Source of the DNA: Cristatella mucedo
Lineage: Eukaryota > Bryozoa > Phylactolaemata > Cristatellidae
Direction of reading: 5' to 3'
DNA length: 64,000 nucleotides
Assembly: GCA_009760855.2 (NCBI GenBank)
Contig: WPIO01000036.1
Location: 3,881,004 to 3,945,003, forward strand
The translations under genes were made by a program, and so were the position numbers. Positions 23,337 through 59,039 of the stretch are shown here, one piece after another (the stretch's first letter is position 1; each line of letters starts with the position of its first letter). Under the pieces are notes generated by a model that was not told the origin of the DNA, did no database searches, and saw nothing but the letters and a program-made list of their open reading frames with translations.

Positions 23337-24662
23337 CAGGGCAGATATATCTTCTTGTGGATGTGATTGCCAGGCACAGCCTAAGCATCCGCTTCTGCGC
23401 AGATGACTGTCAGCTGTACCTTTGCTTTTATCCCTCCCAGCCCTCCAGCATTTCGAATTTTCTAAGCTCTCTTGCTGCATGTACTGATGACATTCGCTCT
23501 TGGATGGCAGCAAATTTTCGTTAACTAAATTATGATAGAAAACAACCTACTATTTATAATAACACCAGGTGCGACTCAGTAATTGGAAAGTTAAAAAGCT
23601 CACAATCGGCTTTTTCAGCAAATCTCCTCTTGGATCTGCACGAAATCTAGGTGTCCTGTTCCGAATTGATCTGGTGAGCTGTTATAGCACACTAAGTAAA
23701 ACGGTTGCTTTTCACGACCTCGGTCCGAGGTATAGGTTCGAATACTGCTGTGGGTGATCCTTAATCGCTGCTGCAAGCGGTAGTGATAGCCGTTATGGCT
23801 CTTTTGTCGCTATTAAAAATGTGGCTAATTAATCAGCTAGTATTTTATTTTTCATTATACGACCCCGTCAGCTCCACAGTCAAGTCTGCCTACTTTCAGC
23901 TACTTAAAATTGCTAAAATTTGGCCTTGCTTAGTTTGGTATAGAACTCTAAATTGGTTCATGCATTTGTGACATTCCGTCTCGACTTTTGTAACTCACGT
24001 AATGATGGTCTACAAGCCTGTGCAATCAGGTGCTTAGAGCTGTTGCGAAAGTCTGTAGTTAGGCTTGTCTGTTGTGAGAATCGCAGTTGCGGCATCAAAC
24101 CACTTTTAGCTGACATGCTCTGGCTACCAGTCAAGCAGCGCATCGGCTTCAAAGTTTTGTCGCTCAATTTTAGGTCCCTTTACTCTGTGGCTCCAGTCTA
24201 TCTCTCAGATCTACTTACCCACCTGACTAAGCGTCGTACCATACGCTTGTAGGAATCTTATCCTTTACCTATACCTCGTGCGAACCTCAAATCCTTGGGA
24301 GCAGCTCCGTTAGTTCGTATGCTCCCGAAGCCTAGAACTCACTTCCAACTGAAATCACGACATACTCTTACTTGACAACATTTAAAAAGTAGCTAAAACC
24401 TCATGTTTTTATCAAAGCATTTAGTGGGTCCGCATGAATCTTCCGGTGTGTGCTTAGTGTGCTGACACTGTGCAAGCTGCCACTAACCATATTTGCATGC
24501 TGACCTTTGACATGTCACCTCTAACCAATTTATGCTCGTTGTCGTTGACAATGTTGCCAGTAACTATTTGATCATGCTACATTCGCAGCAAAATATGAAA
24601 TGCTTAGAAAGATATTGAGCTCTCTGAGGGGGCTTTAGCACATGCATTATTATTATTATTAT
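23337..24662 (+). mobile_element. LINE beta copy interrupted by SINE S2
   Basis: RT region with CADDCQLYLCFYPSQ (YADD changed to CADD), SSLAACTDDIRSWMAANF, then a SINE S2 at about 23672-23853, then VKSAYFQLLKIAKI and FVTFRLDFCNS, the 3' UTR and (ATT)n. Several stops. Confidence 0.85.
23672..23853 (+). mobile_element. SINE S2 nested in LINE beta
   Basis: Head ending cacgacctcggtccgaggta, B box taggttcgaatactgc, body ggtgatccttaatcgctgct and gcaagcggtagtgatagccg. LINE sequence resumes at cattatacgacc. Confidence 0.78.
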
Positions 24663-26102
24663 TTTAAGCTTTGCGGCAGAGTTTCGCACCACCTGTAAGC
24701 GCCTGTTGCAAAGGCCGATAGACTACCAATCAATAAGTAATATAAGTCAAAATGGGATGTCATAAATGAGTGGACCAATTTGGATACATTGTGAGAATTA
24801 GTGGAATCCCAGCAAGTAATCAACGACTTTAACAACAGCTATTGAACTTCTTAACCAGTCCCATGCAAGAAACCACTTACTAATCCCCGTGCTCAAGTAG
24901 CAGAATGTTTATCTAAGCAATTGCTACACCTCATTAAGACTCCTTAGCTGCCATCTTAACCACATTTTAATTCCTTTCGCCCTTACCCTTCTGCTCTTAC
25001 CTCACATTCATCTATCTACCAAACTCCTGGCTCAACTTACGTTTCGTACTAGAAAGATAGCTAGTCCTCAAAACTAAAATTTCTTGCTTAATGAAAAGAC
25101 CATTTCTGGGAAAATAATTTTAAAAAGATTTACGATAATAATTCAAGTAATCTTGCCCAATATTCCTTCTGTCATTTCATCTAAGCCCGCTCAAGGAGCG
25201 GTGCCAGGGAAGATGAACTATTTTATCAATTCATCCGATCTTGCTTATAAAATAACATTTGACTGTCGAGCTAGGGAATCCTCAGATGTTACTATCATTC
25301 GGGCCTACAATAAATGAAAAAAATTCTAATCAGGGTAGGTGTGTCTCTGTACTTGATCATCTAGATCTATGTCCAGCATTTCGTGCTATCAGCCAGCCGA
25401 TCCTTTGGGAGGGTCACTTCGTATGCATAGCTTTTGCTTCTTCGATGTCAAATAGCTTAATCTAAACTAGCTCAGCGAGAGCGGTCTAGTTGTAGATTTA
25501 AACTGGTGACATTCCATCTCGGAAGCCCGTAACATGCACCCAGGGTTAGGTCTCACACATTTTCAAAGCCTTTTTTTCGTAGCTATTCTCTCCTACTGGT
25601 CGATGATACTACCAAAAGTCTCGACTTGTATTGCTTAGCCACCGATGGCTATCGGAGATAGACCAGTTGTTTAGAAAGATGCTCAATCTTACCTGGGACT
25701 TTGACTAGCACTAGGTTGAATCATTTTAAAAGGAGCTGAGAGTGGTTGGAGGGTAAAACAGAAGGAACGCAGGATATCATGATACTGTGATAGAATTATC
25801 CATGTTATCGCAGCTCCCATGGCTATGCACTTCACCTGCAGTCATAGTCCGAAGCCAGGCAGAGGCTTTTATGCCACGGAAGGAGTACAGTACTTGCATG
25901 TGTATGATCGCTAAGGCTGACATTGAAAACAATCCTCGCGTTTTAGGCAGCCACTTTCCATCGAAATTTCCATCAACAGCAATAGTACGCATCTTGGCGA
26001 GTTTCGGTTCTGTTTCGGTGAGTCTTAACTTCCATACAGACTCTTCAGTATCGATATTTGACAACAATGAAACTTCTTGCCCAGGATAAAAAGCTGGTTA
26101 GA
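24663..26102. other. Spacer with a LINE beta shred
   Basis: A reverse beta ORF fragment at about 24667-24790 (gttttgcaccagctg-type block). The remainder shows nothing recognisable. Confidence 0.45.
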
Positions 26103-26385
26103 TGTAATGTATCTTCGTCTGTAACTCCACAAAGTCATAAAGGCCATGTGGGTGTTACGCAGGAGAGCTTTGTATAGCGCACTCACAGCCTAAGTGGCTT
26201 TAGTTACTCATTCGGTAGCCAACAGACTTCGTCTCACGCAACAAAGAGAAAGTGGGAAGCATAGCAGAGTCAGGAGAGCAGTTGAGGTAGTGAATAGCAT
26301 AGAAGTAGCAGCTCAGGACCGCTAAAAATGATGTGCCATAGTCGGCAGTAGGAGAGTAGCTTTCGTTGCGTAGATCAATATTACA
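26103..26385 (-). mobile_element. LINE alpha 3' end fragment
   Basis: Reverse of the alpha terminus: gtaactccacaaagtcataa, gttacgcaggagagctttgt, cggtagccaacagacttcgt, up to the cagtaggagagtagc segment. Confidence 0.88.
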
Positions 26386-27118
26386 ACGAGTGATGCACTG
26401 GATGATGCCTGCTCTTAAACGTTGGATAGTGGGTAATGAATGGCTGGCTGACTGGCTGTCATCTAGTCACATGTCACGTGAGGGCACTTTTTTCGCCACC
26501 TAGCCTGACCTTCTTACAGGCTGCAGTTGTTCTGCATCTTTCGCTAGTTTCAGGGCTTACCTTTGCAAGCAAAGCACAGCTGTGAATTTCCCTAGCGTCA
26601 ATCTAATACAAACAGCTGAAGAAGTATTCTCAAACAGCACCTTAGCCTCTTCGTTGTAAAGTTCAAAGTCATGCTCTCGCTCTGGGGGGGGGATTGCGAG
26701 CTTCATAGCTTAGTCCTGCATGCGCCAAGTGCATTCAATCTGCACTATGCCTAACTCTTGGCGTGCGACCTTGCAGCAGTCTAAAAATATTCTTACCTCT
26801 TCCGCTTGTCCAGCTGACCTATATGCTAGTTACTCTAGTCTGTTTCAACAGCCTTTGAAGCTGACATTGTGTTCAGTGTGCTGCCTCAGTCAGGTTGCCA
26901 AATTAGATTATTTTCGCAGCGATAATTTTTGTAACATAAGAGTCGCAGCCTAAAAACTTGAACAGTGAAGCGGGAATATTTCCTGCATACAAGGAAACTA
27001 TGCTATAAACTTTTTTAAACTTTTTCATGCTACAAACCTTTTTCAGATTTTTCATAATATCGTGCAGCTTATCACACGCACGCACGCATGCACGAGCGAA
27101 CATGCACACATTGTGTGC

Positions 27119-27297
27119 ATAAGTTCTTACGCTGACCCACAAGGCCCGCCACGGCTTGGCTCCTTCGTACCTAGCTGAACTGCTGCATCAGTTTCAGCCT
27201 GTTCGCGCCCTCAGGTCCTGTGTGGACAATAAATTAGCTGTCCCATTCCTCCGCTTAAAGACAGTTGGCGACAGAAGCTTTAGCTCTGCAGGTCCTA
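27119..27297 (+). mobile_element. LINE alpha, outer (target) copy, left piece
   Basis: Frame LTHKARHGLAPSYLAELLHQ, FQPVRALRSCVDNKLAVPF, KTVGDRSFSSAGP. The sequence breaks at aggtccta (27290-27297) and resumes at 30781 with GPRLWDS, so the two pieces were once contiguous. Confidence 0.92.
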
Positions 27298-27355
27298 ATG
27301 TAATGTAATGTATCTCCATCAGTAACTCCACAAAGTCATAAAGACCGTGTGGGTG

Positions 27356-29145
27356 TTACGCAGGAGAGTTTTGTAAAGCGCACTCACAGCCTAAGCGGCT
27401 TTCGGTACGCATTCGGTAGCCAACAGACTTCGTCTCACGCAACAAAAAGAAAGTGGGAAGCATAGCAGAGTTAGGAGAGCAGTTGAGGTAGTGAGTAGCA
27501 TAGAAGTAGCAGTTCAGGACCGCTGAAAAAGATGTGCCATAGTCGGCAGTTGGAGAGTAGATGTCGTTGCCTAAGAATTGTGGAAACGAGTTCCACAATC
27601 TAGGACCTGCAGAGCTAAAGCTTCTGTCGCCAACTGTCTTTAAGCGGAGGAATGGGACAGCTAATTTATTGTCCACACAGGACCTGAGGGCGCGAACAGG
27701 CTGAAACTGATGCAGCAGTTCAGCTAGGTACGAAGGAGCCAAGCCGTGGCGGGCCTTGTGGGTCAGCGTAAGAACTTTGCTCTGTATCCTTTGCTCAACC
27801 GGCAACCATTCTAGCTCTTTCACCAAAGGAGACGCGTGCTCAAACCGCTGGGACTTGAAGACCAGCCTTGCATCCATATTCATAGACCGCTGTAGTGGCA
27901 TAATAGATTTCTTTGGTAGCCCAGCCAAAAGGGAATTACAATAATCAAGCCGAGACAGAACTTAAGAGCTAGTTAATTTTTTTACAAGCCACTGTGGGAG
28001 ACAGCTTCTAATCTTGGATAGGGATCGGATGTGATGGCTAGCTGTAGAGGCAGTCTTCTGAATGAAGCTTTTGAAATTGAGGCAGCTGTCGAACACGACA
28101 CCTACATTACGAGCACGTGGTGAAGGTCGCACAATAGCATCACCTATTACAACAGCAAAGCCTTTTAATCCAGCCACACGCTTAGGGTGTCCTATGAGAA
28201 GCAGTTCGGTTTTATCGTCATTTAATTTCAGGAAGTTTTCCGACATCCAGGATCGAATATCGGCAAGGTAAGCATTCAGTTTCTCAGTTACTGCAGCAGA
28301 TTCCGACGGTTTAAATGACAAATACAACTGAGTATCGTCAGCATAGAAGTGATATCCTATTCCATGGGCCTTAATCACTTTTCCCAGAGGTTGCGTATAA
28401 ATGGAGAACAGCAAGGGACCAAGTACAGACCCTTGAGGGACTCCACAGGTGACCCTTCTCATGTCTGAGACCTGACCCCCACACGACACGGATTGAACAC
28501 GATCAGACAAGTATGATTTAAACCACGCCAGTGCTTCGTCTGCCAGACCGATCATTGTTCTCAATCTTTCAAGCAGAACTTCGTGATCAATGGTGTCGAA
28601 GGCAGCAGACAGATCTAGCAGAGCTAAGGCAGTGACATTCCCGTCGTCATTGCCATGTAGAATGTCATTGTTAACACGGAGGAGAGCTGTTTCAGTGGAG
28701 TGCTGCCTCTTGAAACCTGATTGAAATGTTTCTGACATTCCATTATTTTCAATATGTTCAACTAGCTGCTTAGCAACAATTTTTTCAAGAATCTTTGATA
28801 AGAACGGAAGAAGGGAAACTGGACGATAGTTTGCTAGGACCTCTTATCTAATCCAGGCTTTATAAGAATAGGCCTAACGATTGCCGATTTGAAGGACTTG
28901 GGGACGACCTTTTTTCCCAAAGAAGCATTACAAATCTTGGTTATGGCAGGGCTAAGTTGGTCTGCAAGTGAAGACCACAGAGATGAAGGTATAGGGTCTT
29001 CAGGAGACGAACTCTTTTTGCTAGACCTTATTAAGGCAGCCACATCACTGGCAGAAACTTCGGAGAACCTTTTAAGAAAGGTCACAGGTTGAGGAACGGC
29101 GATTGCTTTGGTCGGAGGGGGCTTAATAGAGGCACGAATGTGCAC
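27356..29145 (-). pseudogene. LINE alpha reverse transcriptase and C-terminal domain
   Basis: The thumb-proximal region PEDPIPSSLW precedes a frameshift at about 28840. Then NYRPVSLLPFLSKILE, SGFKRQHSTETALLRV, LLDLSAAFDTIDHEVLLERL, GVPQGSVLGPLLFSIY, FYADDTQLYLSF, FLKLNDDKTELLLIG and RARNVGVVFDS. The YADD catalytic pair is intact. An in-frame TAA (27962-27964) separates KKLTSS from VLSRLDYCNSLLAGLPKK. The C-terminus runs to LGCECALQNSPA at 27356. Confidence 0.93.
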
Positions 29146-29418
29146 AATTTTTCAGTAAAGAAGGCTGAAAACTTTTCGGCTGAGCCCTTAATATCTGGGG
29201 AGTCAGACCTGACAGCATTGGCCAGTAAATGGTTTATTGTCTAATAAATCTGTTTCGTGTCCGACTGGCAGGAATTCAGTTTTTTAATGAAAAAAGAAGC
29301 CCTGGCTTTTTTAAGCTTTCGGGTGTAAACTCGAAGGAAGTCTTTAAAATTGACTAGGTCTGCCTCAGGCCCCGATTTCTTAAAACGACGTTCCAGCCAG
29401 CGCTTAACACGGCGCATC

Positions 29419-30490
29419 TTAAGGAGTTTTTTTTGTAAATTGAAAGCAATCTCTACGACTTTGAACACGGATAGAGCGAACGGGAGCATGCTTGTCAAGA
29501 GCGCTCCTAAGTGTCATGTTCATCGCATCAGTGAGGGTATCGATGCTGCCGGTCGAGTCTGAATGCAGATCAAGAAGGCTTGCATCACAAACAGATTTCA
29601 AAAACTTGTCCAAGTCAATGCTTTGTAAGTTACGTCGTTTGGCAAATTCGACATTACCCTGCACGTACGAGGGAGCAGGAACAGTAAATGAGACCGAGCA
29701 ATGATCTGAGAGGATCAGCGGGCACACCACAAAGTCAGTGGGGAGGAGATCCTTAGTGATCACGAGATCTAGAATGTGGCCACCGACGTGGGTGCTATGA
29801 TTAACGTGTTGGGCCAAACCAAGATTCTCCAGACAGTCAAGAAATGAGCGGACCTGGCTGTTGCTAGGGTTGTCAATGTGAATATTGAAGTCTCCTACAA
29901 TCAGTAGCGGCCAGTCACACACACATATTTTAGCGAGGAACTCTGAAAACTCCTCTATAAACAAGTTTAGACAGCCAGAAGGAGGCCGGTATATCACAAC
30001 GGTGAGAGGCATTGTCTTTGATGAAGACCTGATAGCAACCGATTCAAACGATGACCCATACGAGAAACTGTACATTTTATAGCCAAATGATTCGCGAACA
30101 ACAATTGCAACCCCGCCCCAAACCTTGTCAGAACGCATGGACTGATAGAATGAGAACCCGGGTGGGGCGGTCTCGGAAATACAGCTACTGGAACAAGGCG
30201 TCATCCAGGTTTCGGTAAGCAGAAATGCATCTAGCTTCTCCTGGACCACCTGATCGCGGATAAGTAACCCCTTGGTTTTTAGCGAGCGGACATTTATTAG
30301 GCGGAATTTAAGAGGCTGTTCAACAACTGGGCGACGGCGATGAAGTGGCTCGTATTCTCTACCGTTTGAGTCCGGCCTGGCGGACGCTGGCTCTTCGAAT
30401 TTGAATTGGACCTTGGTAACGGCCGTGGGACGACGTTTCACAACGTGCTGGGCTACAGCGGGTGGGCTACTACCGCAACAAATACTATTT
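29419..30490 (-). pseudogene. LINE alpha endonuclease (EEP) domain
   Basis: Reads RLINVRSLKTKGLLI, LLTETWMTP, GGVAIVVRESFGY, VVIYRPPSG, LLIVGDFNIHIDNP and LILSDHCSVSFTV. The TETW, GDFN and SDH motifs are those of apurinic-type LINE endonucleases that nick target DNA. The frame continues upstream of 30441 toward an ATG at 30671, with a shift near 30590. It ends by frameshift in a homopolymer at about 29430, after which the linker frame continues as LLKMRRVKRWLERRFKKSG. Confidence 0.9.
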
Positions 30491-30780
30491 AGCGCTTTAA
30501 ACTTACGAGTCGTAGGTTTGATAGCTGAGCTGTTGATGGGGCGAACGCAGGATGCAGGTAGGTTCTCGCTGACCCGCCGGAGAAGGCCGCCGGTAGGTAT
30601 CGACTAATGGCGACAACGCATCTTATGCTAAGCAGGTCCTGTTTTGTGTAGCATATCCGAGGACAGCTCATAAATAGTCACAGCGAAGATAGCAGCGGAA
30701 TACCCGAAGGTATTACGGAGAAATCAAGTAAAGATCCACACCACGCTAGGAGTTGCCCGAGGCCGCTCTTTAGCGCGGGT

Positions 30781-31108
30781 AGGTCCTAGGCTGTGGGACT
30801 CGCTTCCACAATTCTTACGCAACGACGTCTACTCTGCAACTGCCGACTATGACACATCTTTTTCAGCGGTCCTGAACTGCTACTTCTATGCTACTCACTA
30901 CCTCAACTGCTCTCCTAACTCTGCTATGCTTCAAACTTTCTCTTTTTTGCGTGAGACGAAGTCTGTTGGCTACCGAATGCGTACCGAAAGCCGCTTAGGC
31001 TGTGAGTGCGCTATACAAAACTCTCCTGCGTAACACCCACATGGTCTTTATGACTTTGTGGAGTTACTGACGGAGATACATGACATGACATGACATGACA
31101 TGACATAA
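30781..31108 (+). mobile_element. LINE alpha, outer copy, right piece with 3' tail
   Basis: Continues the outer copy: GPRLWDSLPQFLRNDVYSAT and LNCYFYATHYLNCSPNSAML. The 3' UTR and a five-unit (TGACA)n tail at 31078-31108 follow. With 27119-27297 it forms one 5'-truncated element of about 500 bp. Confidence 0.92.
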
Positions 31109-31720
31109 TACTTAAGCTTGCGCATAACGTTTCACGAAGAACAGTAAATCCTTCAATGAGCTGCTGGGTTTTTAGCTTCAATTAAAACTTAAAACGACGG
31201 AGTTTCATTCGTTCGGCAGCGACGTCTTTCGCTAGTGATTTACATGCTTTTGATGCACATGAGCTACCGAGACTTCCTCCAAAAGCTTTTAGGACAATCG
31301 AACGAGTCCAAGATGCATCGCCGCTCTGTCAAATGTCCTAGTTCGAGTCCGCTGTGGTTTCCAATTGCGGTTCGTAACTCAGCTCTGCGCCATGATGGAT
31401 TTATCATATGGCGAAGGAGCAGAGCTGGTAATATCGCAGAGCAACCGAACAGATGCGAGAGGCTTGAACGCTGCTGATTTTCTCAATTCGTGTAATTTCT
31501 GACTCAAGAGTTTACGCAATATGTTCAACATCTACTTCAGTGTGAGGCATTCGAGTTCTCTGGCGTCAAGGGGAGTGATTTGAAATTCCGAGGCAAGCGA
31601 GAGTCTGTTCTTTTTTTAATCTCACCATTCAACCGGCAAGACTGCTGCAGATCAATGTAAGTCTGTGTTTCAGAACAGTCAAGATCAAGGTAGAAACTAG
31701 GAACAAATATATAAAACATA
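31109..31720. other. Unassigned spacer
   Basis: A plus-strand open stretch of 80 codons (31235-31477) has no recognisable motif. No repeat family was recognised. Confidence 0.4.
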
Positions 31721-31726
31721 TACATT

Positions 31727-31858
31727 TCATTTGTATAGCGCCCTAAGAGAACTTATTTTCCATGCAAATGCTTGACATATGCCTCGAGGGTCGAACGTAC
31801 GACCTCGGTCAGACCTTGATTGGGCGAGCGCCTTAACCACTGCGTCAAACCAACAAAG
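31727..31858 (-). mobile_element. SINE S1, reverse copy
   Basis: Tail atttgtatagcgccctaagagaac, B box region ggtcgaacgtacgacctcgg and A box region gccttaaccactgcgtcaaacca, all in reverse. The 3' hairpin is decayed. Confidence 0.8.
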
Positions 31859-31914
31859 CTCGAAATAAGACTCTTCGGCCATATTGAGATGCAGCGACTT
31901 CTCAATCAGGCAAT

Positions 31915-32048
31915 GTGTAATATGCTTGTTTAGCGCCCTTGGAGTGAACCCAATCATTATCCAGTCGCGTCGTACGTCTGCCACAGGTCTCGGGCTCACG
32001 ATCTCAGTCATCAAAAGGCGAGCCTTAAACCATCTGGGCCAAACTAGG
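31915..32048 (-). mobile_element. SINE S1, second reverse copy
   Basis: Tail tagcgcccttggagtgaac, B box ctcgggctcacgatctc, A box cttaaaccatctgggccaaact. It lies 60 bases from the previous S1, same orientation. Confidence 0.72.
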
Positions 32049-32559
32049 GTGGTAAAATGCACCATTAGAAAATGCCCGGCGATCTGGCATGATCTTTGAT
32101 CACCTCATTATTAATTGGTCGTGCCGATTCAAAGAGCTCGCTCTATGGTGGTGCTGACGAAGTAGCAAACGGAAAAAAATGCATGAACCTTTTCACCCAA
32201 CAAGGGAGTTACAAAGCGGCGAATGCACGGTTCGAGTATACGGTGACGGTAACTATTCGGCCGTGCGGATATGAAAAACCTCAAGAGCTTCAAGTGGTTC
32301 TAAAGATTTATACTGCATTCTTCGTGGTATTAGTTTCAAGACAGAGAATGGCGCTGGAGAGTGTAGCTGAATATTCAATTCAAGTTTTTTTTTCAATTTT
32401 AATTTAGTTTACTTCGATTAAAAAATGAACGAGCTAGTCTATATTCTCACTGATAAGTATTTATACTGCTGTTTCTATCAGGAGTGCTTTAACTTTGACC
32501 ATCGGACCCAGTCAACTCTAAAATGAGGAATTTCAAAACTTGAAAGTTTGTGCCACGAA

Positions 32560-32700
32560 GGTGCTCATCTTTAATTACCGGGTTCAAGGCGAATGCATTG
32601 GATGACTGAGGATGTTGGCTCGAGCCTCGTGGCATATATGAAGTTCCTGCTGACATATTAAGATCTCCTAGAGCGCTATGCCAATACATTATACTTGTAT
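32560..32700 (+). mobile_element. SINE S1, decayed forward copy
   Basis: B box ttggctcgagcctcgtggc, then catatatgaagttcctgctg and a tail tctcctagagcgctatgcca. The head is weak. Confidence 0.6.
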
Positions 32701-32899
32701 ACAGTCTAGTTGTAGATCTAATTACTCAAACGAGTCAGCAGTGCTGCTCTAGTATAGCGGCCTTCTCTGGAGTGCAGACCTAGGAAGAGTCTCTCTGCAT
32801 TTTTACTGGATCTTTTTTTGCGAAGCTTGATAATATTGGTCCACTAGTCCTTCGCGAGCACCCCTGTTCTCGCTTAGACATCGGAAGCACTGGTCTCCA

Positions 32900-33357
32900 A
32901 TAGTTTAGGTCCTATCACAGTCAGCGATTCCCAAGTATCGTAGAAATTGGACAAAGATCGTTTGAGGAGCTACTAAGGCTTACTCATGGCTCAATGACTG
33001 GCTCACTTTTTCACAATTTAAGCTCTCCATCTCGCAGTTTCCATGAACAAGCACAATCGAGGTTTAAATTTATTCGCAAATGACACACAGCTGCACCAGT
33101 TCTTCGATCTCTCCTAGCTGAATCTGGGTGAGCTCTTCTAAAGAGACCTTCATAGGTGACAAGCATAATCAGTGCATCGTCCTATGATTCAAAATCCTAC
33201 CTTTGCACAGCCCCCGCCAAATCTTTCGCAGTCTCTCTCCCTCTCTCTCTCACTCTCTCTCCTTTACACCCCTTCGCAGCAAATGAAAAGCATCCAGGAA
33301 GAGATTGAGTTCTCAGAGGGCGCTTTATCAAGTACATTAGTATTATTATTATTATTA
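32900..33357 (+). mobile_element. LINE beta copy, internally deleted, with CT expansion
   Basis: RT-region remnant (ggacaaagatcgtttgagg..., aatgacacacagctgcacc for the DDTQLY block) to about 33115, then a jump to the terminal tail at 33270 (gcatccaggaagagattgag ... ttatcaagtacattag, ATT tail). A (CT)n tract at 33224-33255 sits at the junction. Confidence 0.75.
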
Positions 33358-33890
33358 CCCCCCTCTATCACTCTCTCTCTCTCTCACCCTCTCTTGGTTG
33401 CTCACTTTCTCTCTCGCCATCTCTTTTGCTATCTGATGATTTTAAGGACTCATGCAGCAAGTTTGGTGCTGGAAGCAGCGGCACGAAGAGGAAGAACGCT
33501 GAAGGCAGAAATGCACGATTCTGTAGACATTACGCCAGCAACGCCTGAAGAGACTAGTTCTCTAGCTCAATGGGCACGGTGGTTTCGGAAGATGCGACTG
33601 CCACTAAGGACAACAAAGGCTCGAATTTGTACTGCTGCATACAAGCTCCGCCCAGATTCGACTGCAGGCGCGGATCCGCCGGCACCGGCCCGCTCACTTC
33701 CACCGAGGAATCGTCCCAAGAAAGAGTCCGAGGAAGGCGTGCCAACTTCCTTTGCTGACAGCACGCTGCAAGTACCTCTGTCTCGCTGTTAGCTTTGCAG
33801 AGAAGTCCCAGCAGCGGCGGCTCGTGCTCACTCGGACCCAGCAGTCTCACGTGACCCACAGAGCAAGGCCTCCGTCCGCCTCGACCCGAA
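33358..33890. other. Downstream flank of gene B, CT-rich then GC-rich
   Basis: A second (CT)n tract at about 33366-33415, then GC-rich sequence presumed to hold the 3' UTR of gene B (minus strand). No polyadenylation signal was identified. Confidence 0.4.
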
Positions 33891-33894
33891 ATCG

Positions 33895-57874
<23,980 letters not shown>

Positions 57875-58420
57875 ATCGAGGCGTCCAGACGAGACGGGCC
57901 GTCTTTTGCAGAAGCTCGCAGAGCAGGCGGACGGTCGATGCTTACTAGCTTTTTCTCGCCACGGCCAGACGCCGCCGGCGCGCTTCGATCTGTACACTCG
58001 ACGTTGTGACTCGTCAGTGTTGGCCGCGATGAGCGATTGAATGATGCGAACAATTCTCACTAGTAGAGTTTCATGCCGAAGCTTACGCTAGTTGAGCAAA
58101 CGAGAAAAATCCGGCCGAAACGAAATTAATTTGTAGGATACACTCTCCGGAACCTACGGATCAGTTAGTTATTGGCAAATCTAAAGGAAAAGACTCCATA
58201 ATTGGAATGTAGAAAATAGTCTGGTGATCAAGATGGAATGCAGAGGACGTGGCTGCATCTTTGCCTAGCTACGGTGAGCTATTAAAAATAAAGCTAGCAG
58301 TAATGGTAATAATGCAGCATTTCGGAAGGGATGCAGACCAGCTGGTTTGTGGCAACAAGCAATGCAATTATCATTTGCCCACGAAAGACTATTCAATAGA
58401 CTGCACGCAAAATTCTAGGA
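57875..58420 (-). promoter_or_regulatory. Upstream region of gene B
   Basis: Paralogous to 11663-12180, beginning with the conserved stretch around gcgtccagacg. It is GC-rich near exon 1 and becomes AT-rich outward. The TGACGTCA present upstream of gene A is absent here. Presumed 5' UTR and proximal promoter by position; no core element was recognised. Confidence 0.35.
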
Positions 58421-58649
58421 ATAGGAATGTGTTTAGTTTCGCTTACGTTTCGATCCCAGTCGAGGCGTCTCGATGTCTGGTGGCAGAGCTCACTTAATGT
58501 ACTTAATGTTGGATCGCAGAAGCTGAGCGCACCGTCTCCAAAGGATTCGAGATTATTTAGATCGGGAGTTTAGCGGCCTTAGTCAGAGCTATGGGCTACA
58601 GGAGGAAATTAGAGAAATAAAAGTCTCAGAGAGGTGAGCGGAACCAAGA

Positions 58650-58745
58650 AAATAGGTCTGCCTGACGTCGTGGGCTCGAGCCTCGCGGCAGACGTGAAGC
58701 GCTTGAATTAGGATTACGTTCTCTGAGGGTACTACACAAATGAAT
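58650..58745 (+). mobile_element. SINE S1 3' part
   Basis: B box gtcgtgggctcgagcctcg, then gacgtgaagcgcttgaatta, gttctctgagggtact and acaaatgaat. The head is missing. Confidence 0.75.
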
Positions 58746-59010
<265 letters not shown>

Positions 59011-59039
59011 TAAAAAGTAATTGTTCTGCCTGTTGAAGA

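Larger units (their letters stand above)
27298..30780 (-). mobile_element. Full-length LINE alpha (CR1/L2-like), nested insertion
   Basis: 3483 bp, flanked by a perfect 8-bp duplication aggtccta (27290-27297 and 30781-30788). Its 5' end (minus strand) begins acccgcgctaaagagcgg; its 3' end is a short (TACAT)n tail. It encodes an EEP endonuclease and a reverse transcriptase. Because the target is an older alpha copy interrupted in a codon-exact way, both ends of the element are defined. Lesions include frame breaks at about 30590, 29430 (run of eight T on the plus strand), 29240-29100 and 28840, and an in-frame TAA at 27962-27964. It is a recent but dead copy. Confidence 0.95.
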
